From assembly GCF_910592395.1 (NCBI RefSeq), contig NC_088317.1:7562001-7626000 (forward strand): 64,000 nucleotides of DNA. Reading direction: 5' to 3'. The number at the start of each line of letters is the position of its first letter. Position 1 is the first letter of the stretch. The position numbers and the translations under genes were made by a program. Under the pieces are notes generated by a model. That model had not been told where the DNA came from. It worked only from the letters and a program-made list of their open reading frames with translations, and made no database searches. Positions 32,413 through 43,067 of this stretch are shown in pieces. This DNA comes from Lineus longissimus (Eukaryota > Nemertea > Pilidiophora > Heteronemertea > Lineidae).

Positions 32413-33139
32413 AGTAGTAGGTATAATGTCCCTTTCAACGCCCAAAATCCGAGGCCCAAAGTCCGAGGGTCCCGGGGCGTTGAAAGGTGCATCATTCGAC
32501 GCCCGCGACAAATGCCCTCCCGTGATATTGTGCTTGAAGAATTTTTTCCGCGCTTCGTGTAAGCGCTCAAAAATGCGGCGCTATCCGTCCGCGCTGTCCA
32601 CGAGAGGGCATTCGTCGCGTAGCAGAGTACAAGCAGCCCGATGCCGCAACGAGCACAGATTAATGTGCACTCTTATTCGCGCTCCTCCTGAGGTTTTACG
32701 GGCTGCTGTCAAAAGCCGAGCGGAGCGAAGAGTGTGGATCAATTAGGGTCTCCACCATCGGGAAAGTCTGTTCGGGGCAAATAGTCTACTGAAGCATTCT
32801 GTTGCTATAACTGGGATGTTATCAGTGTCTAGGCAATCCTTGTCATTGACTATGCATAGAGACTGCTCATCCTAGCTAAAATTATGACGCGAATTGCCTC
32901 GACTCGTCGCCACATTTTAGGGGTCCCGTCTCCTCAATGTCCGTTTAGCTCCAAAGCAACGAGGTCTGTCCTCTTCGTCTCGCATTGTGGCCGGGTTTGT
33001 ATAGCGCGGGAAGAGGAAGACAGGACAACTCTCTTGCGCCACCCTTTTCCTGATAGAAGGGTGGATATTTGACATGCACATGAAGAAAGAACAACTCATA
33101 TACGACGTATTTGTGATATGGAAAAACACTTTTATTTCT
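32413..33139. repeat. Polinton left terminal inverted repeat
   Basis: Matches 59068-59979 in reverse complement from the outer AGTARTAGGTATAATG through GGCGTTGAAAGG(T/A)GCATC, the CTCATCCTAGCTAAAATTATGACGCG segment (quoted in part) and on to AAAACACTTTTATTTCT. By eye substitutions are few. The short frames inside (for example 32306-32746) are mirrored in the other TIR and have no recognisable domain. Confidence 0.9.
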
Positions 33140-33689
33140 TATTTCCAAGTACACATTTTCAAATCTAGAAGAGAAATAGGGACAGAGCAATATTGAACAT
33201 GACGCATTGAAGCGCATCATGCATGTTCGTTTTCCCTTTTTTTATTTCGTTGCTCCTTCTCTGGAGTGGGAACTCTTAGTGGCAATCTTTTAAGATGATC
33301 TTATAAACAACTGAGAAAAAGGGAATTTTAGCAGCGAACACTTTCTTAATTTCAAAACGTGTCTTCACTTAGCGGCACCCCTGTGGTTTGTCTATCAATA
33401 CAATTCAATTCAATTTATTTCAACTGATTTTTAGGCCACCGGCCCTTTACAGCATGAACATATAGACATATACACCAGGATGATACAATAGGAAGACACG
33501 ATGATACATAGTAATACACATACACTAACGCCTCTGCTCGTTTACTTTTTGCAGATACATGGCCGATAAATTTCGTAAAATTTCGTAAAATTTCATAACG
33601 TTTTGGAGACATGATGTTCAAAGTACAGGCTATATAATTAATTTACAAAAATATATACAACAACAGCAGCAGTGATCCCGGCAGTGATC
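33140..33689. other. Left-arm non-coding; possible LINE 3' fragment at 33393-33660
   Basis: ATACAATTCAATTCAATTTATTT at 33397-33419 (split: ATACAATTCAATTC + AATTTATTT), followed by GGCCACCGGCCCTTTACAG, resembles in minus orientation a LINE 3' end with an (ATTGA)n tail. No coding part is present, so this is tentative. Nothing else seen. Confidence 0.35.
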
Positions 33690-34297
33690 CTTTAAAATTT
33701 ACGGCACCGCCTATTATTGGGAGCAGGAATTTCTGTCAAATGCATGTTACCGCACGGAAGGATAAGTAAGTTGGCGATACAGTCTCCTCTTTTTATTATG
33801 TATGGTTTTGTCCCCTCGTTTCGAACTAATATTGCCACTGGTTTTACGAAATACGCTTCAATGACGGCGGGAAAAATACAAATGTTATGACTATAGGTTA
33901 AATCTGCCGCCCCCTGATCATGCCGAAATGTCCAGCCGGAATGAAAAGAACAATGTCTTTGGGCACGGGTGTGAAACCGCCCCCTGTTCGACAGAGACCG
34001 TCTTGCACGCGTACAGCTCCAGTGCGCTTGCATTTGACGAGGGCCACATTGAATCGATCCCTCGTGGGGAATATCGCGCGAACTTGATACGAAGAGTCAT
34101 GTTATTTTGATCCCTACCTTTCCTCTCGATGGTCTGAATTTTGTGCACGTGTATTCAAAGCATTCTTCGAAACCAAAATCGTCATATTGCAATATATGAA
34201 TTAAAATCGCCCCGTTTTGTCGTAGGAAATCAAAGGGGCAGAAAGTCTGAGTATTGAATCCCTCTGCCCGCAGTTGACAGATGATGCACTGAGACAT
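33690..34297 (-). pseudogene. Divergent dUTPase-like gene, multiply frameshifted
   Basis: dUTPase motif order is visible on the minus strand across three frames. An N-terminal piece (34297-34097; MSQCIICQLRAEGF) comes first. A motif-1-like ASALELYACKTVSVEQGAV follows (about 34040-33980), then motif-2-like AGHFGMIRG (about 33930-33900), motif-3-like VIEAYFVKPVAILVRN (about 33865-33815), and motif-4-like YIIKRGDCIANLLILP (about 33802-33755). Canonical motif 3 carries an Asp/Tyr pair (VIDxDYRG); here it reads VIEAYF, and motif 2 lacks the APRSGLA continuation, so enzymatic activity is doubtful even before the frameshifts. It is antisense to the main gene block and separate from the dUTPase at 43068. 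dUTPase-derived non-enzymatic proteins are known in DNA viruses. Confidence 0.6.
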
Positions 34298-34745
34298 TTT
34301 TCTGAAAGAAGGAATGAAAATTCTCTTTCTGTTGTTTGTTTTTGATAGCGAGAAGGGGTTATTAAAAGAGACGTTTAACTGTTCAAAGGCGTGTCAGCTC
34401 CAGCAAGCTTCTTTTAAAGTGTTTCGTTACAAATGTTGTTTTCTTATCGAAGAGTTAGTTTGTTTTAAGCTGCGCGCGGTTGTTTTATTTTCGTATTTCT
34501 TTGCCAAATATTTTTTGTAAATTTAAAAAGCGACAAAATACAGTAGCGACTGTACGTCGCGTTGTTTAAAACAAGAAGATAACGCACTGCTTGGAAAATT
34601 ACCTTGATAATAACAATTCTCCCTTTGAATTTAAGCTTTCGTCTTGGCGGCCGTGGTGTCAAACAAGAATGTATTTCTTTTAAAATGTGTTCATAAAGTT
34701 TCTTGAAATTTTCGCTTTCAAGCTAAGCGCCTATATTTTTTCGCA
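34298..34745. other. Left-arm non-coding
   Basis: AT-rich; short frames only. No feature supported. Confidence 0.4.
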
Positions 34746-35270
34746 GATGCAAAGTAATGTGTAATTTCTTACTTACCCGGTACGAAATGTCAGTAAAACG
34801 TCGCGTAACATAACCGTCTTTAACTGTTTGGAAATATTTTTTGGAAAAGTGATAGATTTCAAACTTGTATTTTTCAAAAAATGAAGGCTCTATAAGGTCA
34901 GAGTGAAATATAACCTGTATGCTGGAACTAACTATTGTATCATTCATTCAGCTTTATGGGGGTTATGGAAGAAACTTAAGTTTTTTCTAGCGCGTGCACG
35001 GGCATACAGTTGTTGTTGTATATACTTTTTATGAATGATTATATACTGTACTTACAAATACTCAGTCTTAAATGTAATTCCCTTTAGAATTCCTGAAGTC
35101 ATAAACACTAGTGAATGAAACATTTGTAGTACACAGTCACGCTCCAAACGTTAAATGATATATAGAAGCTATACTGTATGTGTATGAGAAAACATCAGGT
35201 CGAGCTGTCTGGAAAGAGAAAAACGAGGGTTGACGTTAGTTTGCTGTCAGAGAATATCGCTTACGATCAT
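34746..35270. repeat. Left-arm direct repeat, copy A
   Basis: A unit of about 0.5 kb from AAAGTAATGTGTAATTTCTTAC through GAAGGCTCTATAAGGTCA, AATTCCCTTTAGAAT (35076-35090) and CATCAGGTCGAGCTGTCTGG to ACGATCATGTA. Copy B starts at 35274 and is split by the plus-strand LINE (35274-35517, 41534-41662). Copy A preserves the uninterrupted LINE target. Confidence 0.8.
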
Positions 35271-35273
35271 GTA

Positions 35274-35517
35274 AAGAAATGTGTGATTTTTTACTAACAT
35301 AGTAGGAAATGTCAGTAAAACCTCATGTAACATAAGCGCTTTTACTGTCTGGAAATATTTTTCAAAAATGAAGGCTCTATAAGGTCAAAGTGAAATATAA
35401 CCTGTTTTATGGAACTAAGTATTGTACCGCGTTCACGTGCATACAGTTGCTGTTGTTATACTTTTTATGCATGAATATATATGTACTTACAAATACTCCT
35501 GCATGTAATTCCCTTTA
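35274..35517. repeat. Left-arm direct repeat, copy B, 5' part
   Basis: AAATGTGTGATTTTTTACTAAC... GAAGGCTCTATAAGGTCAAAG ... AATTCCCTTTA parallels copy A with indels. It ends in the LINE target duplication (35507-35517). Confidence 0.75.
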
Positions 35518-35518
35518 C

Positions 35519-35887
35519 GTTTCTCTGACTACGAAGCCGACGAGCAAGAAACTAAAGCCGAAGAAGACTGGTAAGTCATCCCGACATCTGCCATCAAATC
35601 CAGCGGAAACACCGGCTACATCAACTGCCTGGGTCCCGTCACAGATCCACGTGATCGACAGCGTACCATCGCTCCAATCCACTCCAGCAAAGGAAACAGC
35701 TGAATCATCTAATGACAGTGCCCCAGCCAAAGCCAAACCGAAGTCAATGGTTCAGACAGAGCTGCCCTCATCCTTCTCCCAACCAGTACCATTGTCCCTG
35801 TCTGCTGACCAGCGCCAGGAGGAACCAACAGTCAACATCAACCAGGACTCCGAGCCCATGGATGAACGGCCCCCCGAGGACACTTAG
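35519..35887 (+). CDS. LINE ORF1 C-terminal fragment (Pro/Ser/Lys-rich)
   Basis: About 120 residues open from the LINE 5' boundary to a TAG at 35885-35887: basic at first (KPTSKKLKPKKTGKSS), then Ser/Pro/Ala/Glu-rich and acidic at the end (DSEPMDERPPEDT). No RRM, zinc knuckle or esterase domain is seen. The reading continues upstream into Polinton sequence only by chance. Interpreted as the C-terminal tail of a truncated ORF1. Confidence 0.45.
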   Translation, partial: VSLTTKPTSKKLKPKKTGKSSRHLPSNPAETPATSTAWVPSQIHVIDSVPSLQSTPAKETAESSNDSAPAKAKPKSMVQTELPSSFSQPVPLSLSADQRQEEPTVNINQDSEPMDERPPEDT

Positions 35888-36682
35888 TGCCTTCGTTTGA
35901 CTCTTCCGTGTTCTTTGGACTCTTCTGTGCTTACTTTGCTTTTGCTACTAATCAGACCCATGACAGTTCCTCACGGAATTGCCTCGGCAAGACAATCCGT
36001 GGCGCATCTACTTCTCTGAACTTTATCGGATAACCTTAAGTGATATCATATATATTCAAAATCTTCTACCGTTCACGTGAAAATAACTCGAAAACCTGGA
36101 TTACTTGTCAACACACAATGTGAGTATCTCTCCTTGCCAAGAAACATGGTTCAATGACTTTAAAGGGTTAGGATTTAAAACATACACAAATCAATATTTG
36201 GCACTGTGCCAAAATTTATCCGCAAGGCTACCAAGTCCTACTCCTTTTAATCCAGCCGTGTATCTTACTGGTTAAATCGTAATTGTACTTAGTGAACACC
36301 ATGCTGAACCACGAAAGAGACCCTACATAGTGACTATAAACAAGTGCTCACATTTCCACATTTTTTCCACACTGACTAAAACATTCGAATATTTCTCAAT
36401 CAGTACTGTTGTATAAATACTGTGATGTCGCATGAATGTCTCATGTCCAAGGGTATTATCATCACCCATGTCTGACCCTCTGATCTAAGTTCTGTGCAAG
36501 TAATTCTTTATTTTTCATAGTTACATGCTGATAAATCTTACTGAAATCAAACCTCCCACTCGCCATGCATGTATAAGGCATGATTAATCCAGGTACATTT
36601 CAACCTGTAAATAGCTCTGTGGCAAATATCAGCCGACCCGTACAGAAGACCTAGTCATACACCTTTGTACTTCACATGCATA

Positions 36683-37012
36683 ATGTGGCCTTCCTTTGGC
36701 CAAATCATGAATGTGACGCCATACCAATATCTCTTATCATCGCAGTCAGAAATTGATTACACTTGTATCTGTGGCCTTCCCCAGGCTAAATCATGAATGT
36801 GACCCCACACCAATATATCTCATTATCGCAGACAGTATTGTTAACACTAGTATCTGTGGCCTGCCCTTGGCTTAATTTATGAATGTGGCGCCACACCAAA
36901 CATCTATCATTATAGCAGTCAAAACTGTAACACTTGTATCTATGGCCTTTCTTGGGGGCTAAATCACGTATGTGACGCCATATCAATATCTCTCTTTATC
37001 GTAGCCAACAAT
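36683..37012. repeat. Tandem repeat of about 86 bp, nearly four copies, in LINE spacer
   Basis: Each unit begins TGTGGCCTKCCYNNGGCTAAATCATGAATGTGACGCCA and contains ACACCAATATCTCTTATTATCG and ACTTGTATC variants (starts about 36683, 36770, 36857, 36941). It lies between the ORF1 tail and ORF2, where a promoter or regulatory role is possible. Confidence 0.8.
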
Positions 37013-37586
37013 GTAGCAATCGTAACGTTTCTCCGACCTGCCCCTTTAACTTTTGAAACTTTTTTTTCCTTCTAGCGACCCAACTAAACTCTTCTCCTCG
37101 GCTATTAAAAACTTCAAACCAACTCATAAGATCTTTGGCCTTCTTGGCCCATCCTCAGCACGATTCCTTTTTGACTCTCATTAGCCAAAACTGCTACCAG
37201 TACCATCAGCCAACACCTATTCAGCACCCCCAGTTGTCACCCTGATAGAAACTATCTTGAACCCAGCAGCCACTAATTCCACACAATTCTATATCATTAT
37301 AGATATCGTCTCCTATTCACTATACATTACCACAGGACCTCACCATTCATTCATTTAATCCTCCAAAAATAAGCACATCCTACCTCAACCACAATTACAT
37401 GTACCAATTCCATGTTTACCAAAAACATGCTCTATCATCATTGTTCAACTTATCCGTCATCACAATCAATTTCATCCCACCACAACATTAAAATCGTTAT
37501 CCATTTAATCCACCCGACAAGGCCTACCGGCCCACTCACCACGATCACTTTCGCCACTCATAAACTGTCTCGCCCTATACAGGGCT

Positions 37587-40500
37587 ATGCTTAGACGCTC
37601 TGCTTTCTACTTCTTCGTTTTTTTTTTCATTCATGCACCAATGCACCACACTTCATCCAGGCACGCGCCTGAAGCTAACCGTTTTAACCCCTTCTCAATC
37701 CAGTCCTACATCACCCTCCAACAAATATCGTTTTCGTTCATCTCTTCGAAACGCAACATCAAGGCACTATCCTTAAAACTAAATGGGAAATTGAGCACAA
37801 ACAGGTGTAACACATCCCCTGACACCATGCCCTCGTACATTCTGTATATATTACTCCTAGCTTCGCTAGCTTTCTCCGTACATTGCATTCTACTCGCCAT
37901 CACTTCTCCATCGGAACATGCTGGGACTAGCGTCACGACAATCCTAACCACACACTTCAACTTTTCAAATCTAATCCTCTTATCAGGAGACGTGGAATTA
38001 AATCCCGGGCCCAAACTTTTCTCTATCAACATCAACAGCCTTCGCAACAAAATTGACAACCTCTACGCGGAACTTCCACCTGACATCGACATATTATGCA
38101 TATCCGAAACCAGACTAGACAACTCCATCACAGACCAGGATATCCTAGTACCAAGCTTCCATGACGTATTCCGAAAGGATCTGACCATTGCAAGTGGTGG
38201 AGTCTGCCTCCAGCTTTCCGACACCCTCATCGGCGAACGCCTAGATCACCTCGAAGAACCAGAACTGGAACTGCTATGGGTCAAGGTGACCCGACAAACG
38301 GGCCACCTGATCATCGGTGTGGGCTACAGAAATCCGGCACTCCCCGTCGCCTACTGGGACAAACTTTATGCTAACGTTTCAAACGTCGTCGGCTTGTTTG
38401 GTCAGCAAAAGGTTATGCTTGTTGGAGACTTCCACCAAAACCTACTGAAAGACAACCCAGGTCACCTATCACTCCTCATAGACTCCCTCAACATGTTCCA
38501 ACTCGTCAATACTCCGACCCACTTCACTTCTCACAACCAATCCCTCATTGATCCAATAATTGTAGGTCAGCCCGACTTCTTCTCCGATGTAAACGTCCTC
38601 CCTCAGGGCATCAGCGACCATTGTCCCGTGGTAGTCGACATACCCCAAACCAACCCCAAAGCAGCATTCAAGCGCCCGATCTGGCAGTTCAGCAAGGCAA
38701 ACTGGAATGACCTCAAACAAGAAATGTCAAGCGTGGATTGGGACAACCTTCTACACACGGCCAACCTCAATGTAGCGGTAGAAGTCTTCACCACCACCCT
38801 ACTTGAGACAAGTAAAAGATTCATCCCCTTCCAGCGGATCAAATTCTCTTCAAACGATAAGAACTGGATAACCGCCGAGATCAAAATAGAAATCAACAAA
38901 AGAAACAAGCTCTTTGGAAAAGCAAAGAAATCCGGTTCTAACATCGATTATGATATTTTCAAAAAACAACGAAACCACGTTATCTCACTGATCAAGAAGG
39001 CAAAGGATTCCCACCTTTCGTCGATAACGGACAAATTGAAAAATGGAAGAAAGGATAAAGACTGGTGGAAACTCGCCAAAAGCATCTGCGGTCAAAGCAA
39101 AAACAACACAACTCCTTCACTAAATGTCAATGGGTTATCCGTAGACGACCCTACAACCAAGGCCAACATCCTCAACGCTCACTTTGCCAAAATCTGCAAC
39201 GTAGATGAGACAAACATACCCGCCCAAGGAGAACTCCCAAACCTCACCAACAACGAGCTCAACGACATCATAATCACAGAGCAGGATATCGCCGATCAAA
39301 TCGCCATCATGGACACTAACAAGGCCATCGGCCCAGACGGCATCAGCCCTCGCATAGTTCATTCATTGACGCTCCAATTGACCAAACCGCTCCACATCCT
39401 TTTCAACAGATCCCTGAATGAAAACATATTCCCAGAAACATGGAAAAAAGCAAACATTACCCCCATATTCAAGAAAGGTGACAGGCATGATAAATCCAAC
39501 TACAGACCCATTTCCCTCCTCAGTGTCATAGGAAAACTTTTCGAAAAAATTGTCCACAGAAATGTCTACAACCATCTCCGTTTGCTCATCTCGAAGAACC
39601 AATCTGGATTCCTGGCTAACCACTCTGCAGTTACCCAACTCCTTGAAATAAACCATCAATTACTAATGGACCTCGACGAACAGAAGGAAGTTTTCTCACT
39701 ATTCTGTGCCATTTCCAAAGCCTTTGACAAGACTTCTCATAAAGGCATCGCATCGAAACTTTACCAGTTTGGCATCAGAGGAAACCTGCTATCATGGTTC
39801 AAGAGCTACCTCCAAGACAGGCAACAACGGGTTGTAATCAACGGAAAATCCTCAGAGTGGCTTCGAGTCAACGCTGGCGTCCCCCAAGGATCTATCCTAG
39901 GCCCACTGATGTTCCTGGTCTACATAAACGACGTCACGGAGGAAACCAACGGCAGAACGAGACTGTTTGCCGACGACACTTCAAACGCATTCGCATCACG
40001 AAACCTCATAGCATGCACGCCCGAAATCCAGCAGGATATAAACAAACTTTACGCATGGGCAATGAAATGGGCCATCACCTACAACGCAACAAAAACGCTG
40101 TATCTGATTACGAGCAGGCGGAGACAACCCTCTGTTATCCACTGTCATCTCAACAACGTCGCAATTGATCAAGCCAAGTCACACAAGCACCTCGGATTAA
40201 CTTTCAACGACAAAGGAACCTGGGAAGACCATATCCAGTCAATCGTTACGACCGCAAACCGCAGACTTGGCATACTACAAAACATCAAATACAAAACGGA
40301 TAAACAAACTTTACTAACGCTCTACAAGACATTTGTCAGAAGCAAGCTCGAATACGCAGACGTAGTATGGGACGGACTCCCCCAGAACTTAGCAGCAAAA
40401 CTGGAAAAAACTCAAATCAATGCAATGCGATGTATAACAGGATTAACAATCAGCTCTCACCACCGCGACCTTTACAGAGAATCTGGCCTTCTACCACTCG

Positions 40501-41162
40501 AAAAGCGCAGGAAATTCCATCGCCTCGTAATGTTCTACAAAATTTTAAACGGACTTGCACCAACCTACCTCAAAGACCTCATCCCAGAACTAACCGTCGA
40601 TAGTCACTACCATAACACACGTTTAGCTACAAACAACAATATAACACCTTTCCTTTGCCGCACAAATAGCCTCTACTCAAGCTTCTTCCCTTCTACAATC
40701 CGTGACTGGAATGCTCTCGACCTTTCTATACGTGCGAAACCAACTCTAAACTCTTACAAATATTCCCTAACCAAACTGCCAGAATTCTCTATCAAACCAA
40801 TCCCCTCCTGGCTAGACATCGGCCCTCGCCCACTTAACATCATTCTCACACGTATGCGAAACAACTGCAGCGGACTAACATCTGACCTATACCTAAACCA
40901 CGTTTCGGAAACCCCCACTTGCCTCATGTGCCCAATGCATGTTCCAGAAACCTCTTCACACTTTTTTCTCGACTGTCCTAAGTACGAAAACCAACGCAAC
41001 TCCCTAATCGCCAATACCCTCCAAATAACACACATCCATAATGCAACTCTAAACTCAAACATCCTTCTCAACGGCCATCCATCTTTCTCCAACCTCGAAA
41101 ATGCTCTCCTTATCAAATCAACCCTAAAATTCATTTCATCCACAAATCGTTTTCCAATCTAA
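37587..41162 (+). CDS. LINE ORF2: 2A-like leader, AP endonuclease, reverse transcriptase, C-terminal CCHC
   Basis: An uninterrupted 1191-codon frame. The start could be 37587 or Met81 (37827), which begins a hydrophobic signal-like segment MPSYILYILLLASLAFSVHC. Residues 132-142 are LSGDVELNPGP, the D-x-E-x-N-P-G-P ribosome-skipping 2A motif; separation would fall between Gly141 and Pro142. The endonuclease follows directly (KLFSININSLRNKI, LCISETRLD, LVGDFHQN, SDHCPVVVDI). RT: FKKGDRHDKSNYRPISLLS, motif A FCAISKAFDK, motif B AGVPQGSILGPLMFLVYIND, motif C LFADDTS (Asp796-797). In motif A the position normally held by catalytic Asp is Ala708, so this copy should be RT-dead despite the open frame. 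The C-terminus has CLMCPMHVPETSSHFFLDC, a CCHC-type zinc motif. Confidence 0.95.
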   Translation: MLRRSAFYFFVFFFIHAPMHHTSSRHAPEANRFNPFSIQSYITLQQISFSFISSKRNIKALSLKLNGKLSTNRCNTSPDTMPSYILYILLLASLAFSVHCILLAITSPSEHAGTSVTTILTTHFNFSNLILLSGDVELNPGPKLFSININSLRNKIDNLYAELPPDIDILCISETRLDNSITDQDILVPSFHDVFRKDLTIASGGVCLQLSDTLIGERLDHLEEPELELLWVKVTRQTGHLIIGVGYRNPALPVAYWDKLYANVSNVVGLFGQQKVMLVGDFHQNLLKDNPGHLSLLIDSLNMFQLVNTPTHFTSHNQSLIDPIIVGQPDFFSDVNVLPQGISDHCPVVVDIPQTNPKAAFKRPIWQFSKANWNDLKQEMSSVDWDNLLHTANLNVAVEVFTTTLLETSKRFIPFQRIKFSSNDKNWITAEIKIEINKRNKLFGKAKKSGSNIDYDIFKKQRNHVISLIKKAKDSHLSSITDKLKNGRKDKDWWKLAKSICGQSKNNTTPSLNVNGLSVDDPTTKANILNAHFAKICNVDETNIPAQGELPNLTNNELNDIIITEQDIADQIAIMDTNKAIGPDGISPRIVHSLTLQLTKPLHILFNRSLNENIFPETWKKANITPIFKKGDRHDKSNYRPISLLSVIGKLFEKIVHRNVYNHLRLLISKNQSGFLANHSAVTQLLEINHQLLMDLDEQKEVFSLFCAISKAFDKTSHKGIASKLYQFGIRGNLLSWFKSYLQDRQQRVVINGKSSEWLRVNAGVPQGSILGPLMFLVYINDVTEETNGRTRLFADDTSNAFASRNLIACTPEIQQDINKLYAWAMKWAITYNATKTLYLITSRRRQPSVIHCHLNNVAIDQAKSHKHLGLTFNDKGTWEDHIQSIVTTANRRLGILQNIKYKTDKQTLLTLYKTFVRSKLEYADVVWDGLPQNLAAKLEKTQINAMRCITGLTISSHHRDLYRESGLLPLEKRRKFHRLVMFYKILNGLAPTYLKDLIPELTVDSHYHNTRLATNNNITPFLCRTNSLYSSFFPSTIRDWNALDLSIRAKPTLNSYKYSLTKLPEFSIKPIPSWLDIGPRPLNIILTRMRNNCSGLTSDLYLNHVSETPTCLMCPMHVPETSSHFFLDCPKYENQRNSLIANTLQITHIHNATLNSNILLNGHPSFSNLENALLIKSTLKFISSTNRFPI
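37977..38012 (+). other. 2A-like ribosome-skipping peptide coding site
   Basis: Encodes LILLSGDVELNPGP just upstream of the endonuclease. The invariant DxExNPGP core is complete. Similar sequences are known at N-termini of CR1-type LINE proteins of sea urchins and other invertebrates, some with signal-like leaders, as here. Confidence 0.9.
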
Positions 41163-41533
41163 CTCAAAGAAAAATATCTGACCCCCCCCCTCTTTTCCGT
41201 TTCCGCCAACCCCAAACTCGTATGATCATTCCTAACTCTTGCACCCCCGCCCCCCTGTACTTTCCAAACTATCTATCCTTTTTTTTTTCTCTTTTTTGCG
41301 AAATTCACTACATATCAACTTCACATGTTTCTCAATTATATATTCTGTATATCTCTTCAAATTATCTTTAAAAAACTTATGTCACTATTCGTATCTTCAT
41401 AAACTTATGTAACTATTTGCATATATTTTTATTTTGCAGTAGTTTAAGCCTTCGGCTTTTAACTGTAAAAAAAATGTGCAATATAAACCGAATAAACTCT
41501 TTGTAAAAAAAAAAATAAAAAAAATTCCCTTTA

Positions 41534-41662
41534 GAATATTCCTGTACACTCATGCGTCATCCGTTGAATGATTTTGTGAAAACATCAGGTCGAGCTGTCT
41601 GGAAAGAGAAAAACGAGGGTTGACGTAGTTTGCTGTCAGAAAATATCGCTTACGATCATGTA
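41534..41662. repeat. Left-arm direct repeat, copy B, 3' part
   Basis: Continues copy B after the LINE: GAATATTCCTGTACACTC..., then AACATCAGGTCGAGCTGTCT and ACGATCATGTA, matching 35087-35270 of copy A with a deletion. Confidence 0.8.
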
Positions 41663-43067
41663 TCACGCTTTTGTTCCAACGGCGTGCTCTTTTCTTTTTA
41701 CTTGACATGATCAGGAATTGATGTAATGAGACAGGCTAAGTACAGCGTGTCCTTGTCGCATTGTATATATTATCAAACTTAACGCTTGTCTATTTTGTTG
41801 AGACGTTATTCTGGAAAATTAAATAGAAAGGATATGATGAGTTGAAAAACAAATAAAAGCCTTTCGTTAATAGTAGAGACAGTATTTTTGTCCGTCCTTG
41901 TGAGTAAACAAATAGGCCTACCTTTTAATCGGGCGGGCAGCAAGGGCTGTTTATATCTACATGGCGCTGGAAGAGAAATATGGGGTCGCATGTTATTTCA
42001 TTTCCCAAAGGAGAGATGATTATTATTGTTGAATCAAAATCATACTGAGCCGACATAACTATATAAATGAAGGTCCTACCTTGATTCACGATAACATAAT
42101 GTTTCTTTTTTTAGGGGCGCTTGTGTATAAGCCATCCCTCTGAAAGAGAAAATAATGGACGGATGTTACTAAGTCTGTTTCTGAAGACTTTTAGCCGAGC
42201 TGCTAACTAAACGGAAAAATAACAGTTATAAGGCCTACCTTTTATCCCGATTGCTTCTCAGCAAAATGTGTGTGCGTAAGTTGCCCGCACATGCGAAATA
42301 GGGGAAGTTTTGAACACACAGCTCTTAATGAATGTTGATATATTCCATTTGTGACCAATCATGGAGGCTAGAAGTGTAGTTTGCCACGTAAGGAGTCACG
42401 AGAGCATGATAGAATATTTTCGTATTGATTTACAAACGAAATACTTGACCTAAAGCCCTTCAAACTGATTAAGGCACCTCCAGGCACTTTTGAAAATATT
42501 CTCAAGAACAATCTCCCACTGATTATATAGGGCGCTTAATATTTCATCACAGATCCAAGCTCAGATTAGATACAACTGGGCCAAAATAACAGCCAGTAAG
42601 TGCGAAATGACTTTTTTCCTGTTCAGGATTCATTATAAAACAATTAGGCACTTTAACTTCACCTTTCGGTCACCCAATAGCTCTCATTAGATTGTGCGTA
42701 TTAGAAATGATGCCAAGAGAATAAGTTCATAAGAGTTTTTTCTTTGTTGCTAGAACAAAAACAATTGTTATCGCTCCAAGGAAGGCTGGGAAAAGAATTC
42801 AATTTCACGTTTCGCTAGTAACCTACCTCTCATTAGATTGTTCGTATCAGTAATTTGTTTTTCAATAGCAAACTTGTTCTACTTTGTGGAGAAAATCATT
42901 TGAGTACCCCTAGCATATTCTCGTAACAAGGCTATTATGAGCAAAATGATGTTTGCTCTGGTGGTTTTTCTCTTAACGATGATGTGATACGATAGAATTA
43001 AACCAACGCGTTGGCACCGCCGATTGTTGCTTTCAATACGACTGATTTTGTTAGTGCGCATTTCATT
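41663..43067. other. Left-arm non-coding before the gene block
   Basis: About 1.4 kb, AT-rich, only short frames (for example 41806-41991, 42879-43061), none with recognisable content. Promoters of the first genes may lie here but no specific element is identified. Confidence 0.45.

Larger units (their letters stand above)
35518..41522 (+). mobile_element. 6.0-kb LINE with 2A-like peptide, inserted in Polinton left arm
   Basis: Flanked by 11-bp duplications AATTCCCTTTA (35507-35517 and 41523-41533). The 3' end is A-rich (TTTGTAAAAAAAAAAATAAAAAA, about 41500-41522, quoted as its components). The 5' end falls inside an open frame without ATG, so the copy appears 5'-truncated within ORF1. It contains an ORF1 tail, about 1.7 kb of spacer with a tandem repeat, and an uninterrupted 1191-codon ORF2. 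CR1/jockey-superfamily by domain content; the clade is not determined. Confidence 0.9.

Noticed and set aside
32306-33220. Short frames in the left TIR (and mirrored ones at 59029-59966)
   Set aside because: They are inverted-repeat copies without known domains, with different ends in the two TIRs.
43011-43067. Upstream extension of the dUTPase frame (MAPPIVAFNTT)
   Set aside because: It begins at TTG; the first ATG is 43068. Similar non-ATG starts at 54350, 53288 and 44770 were also set aside.
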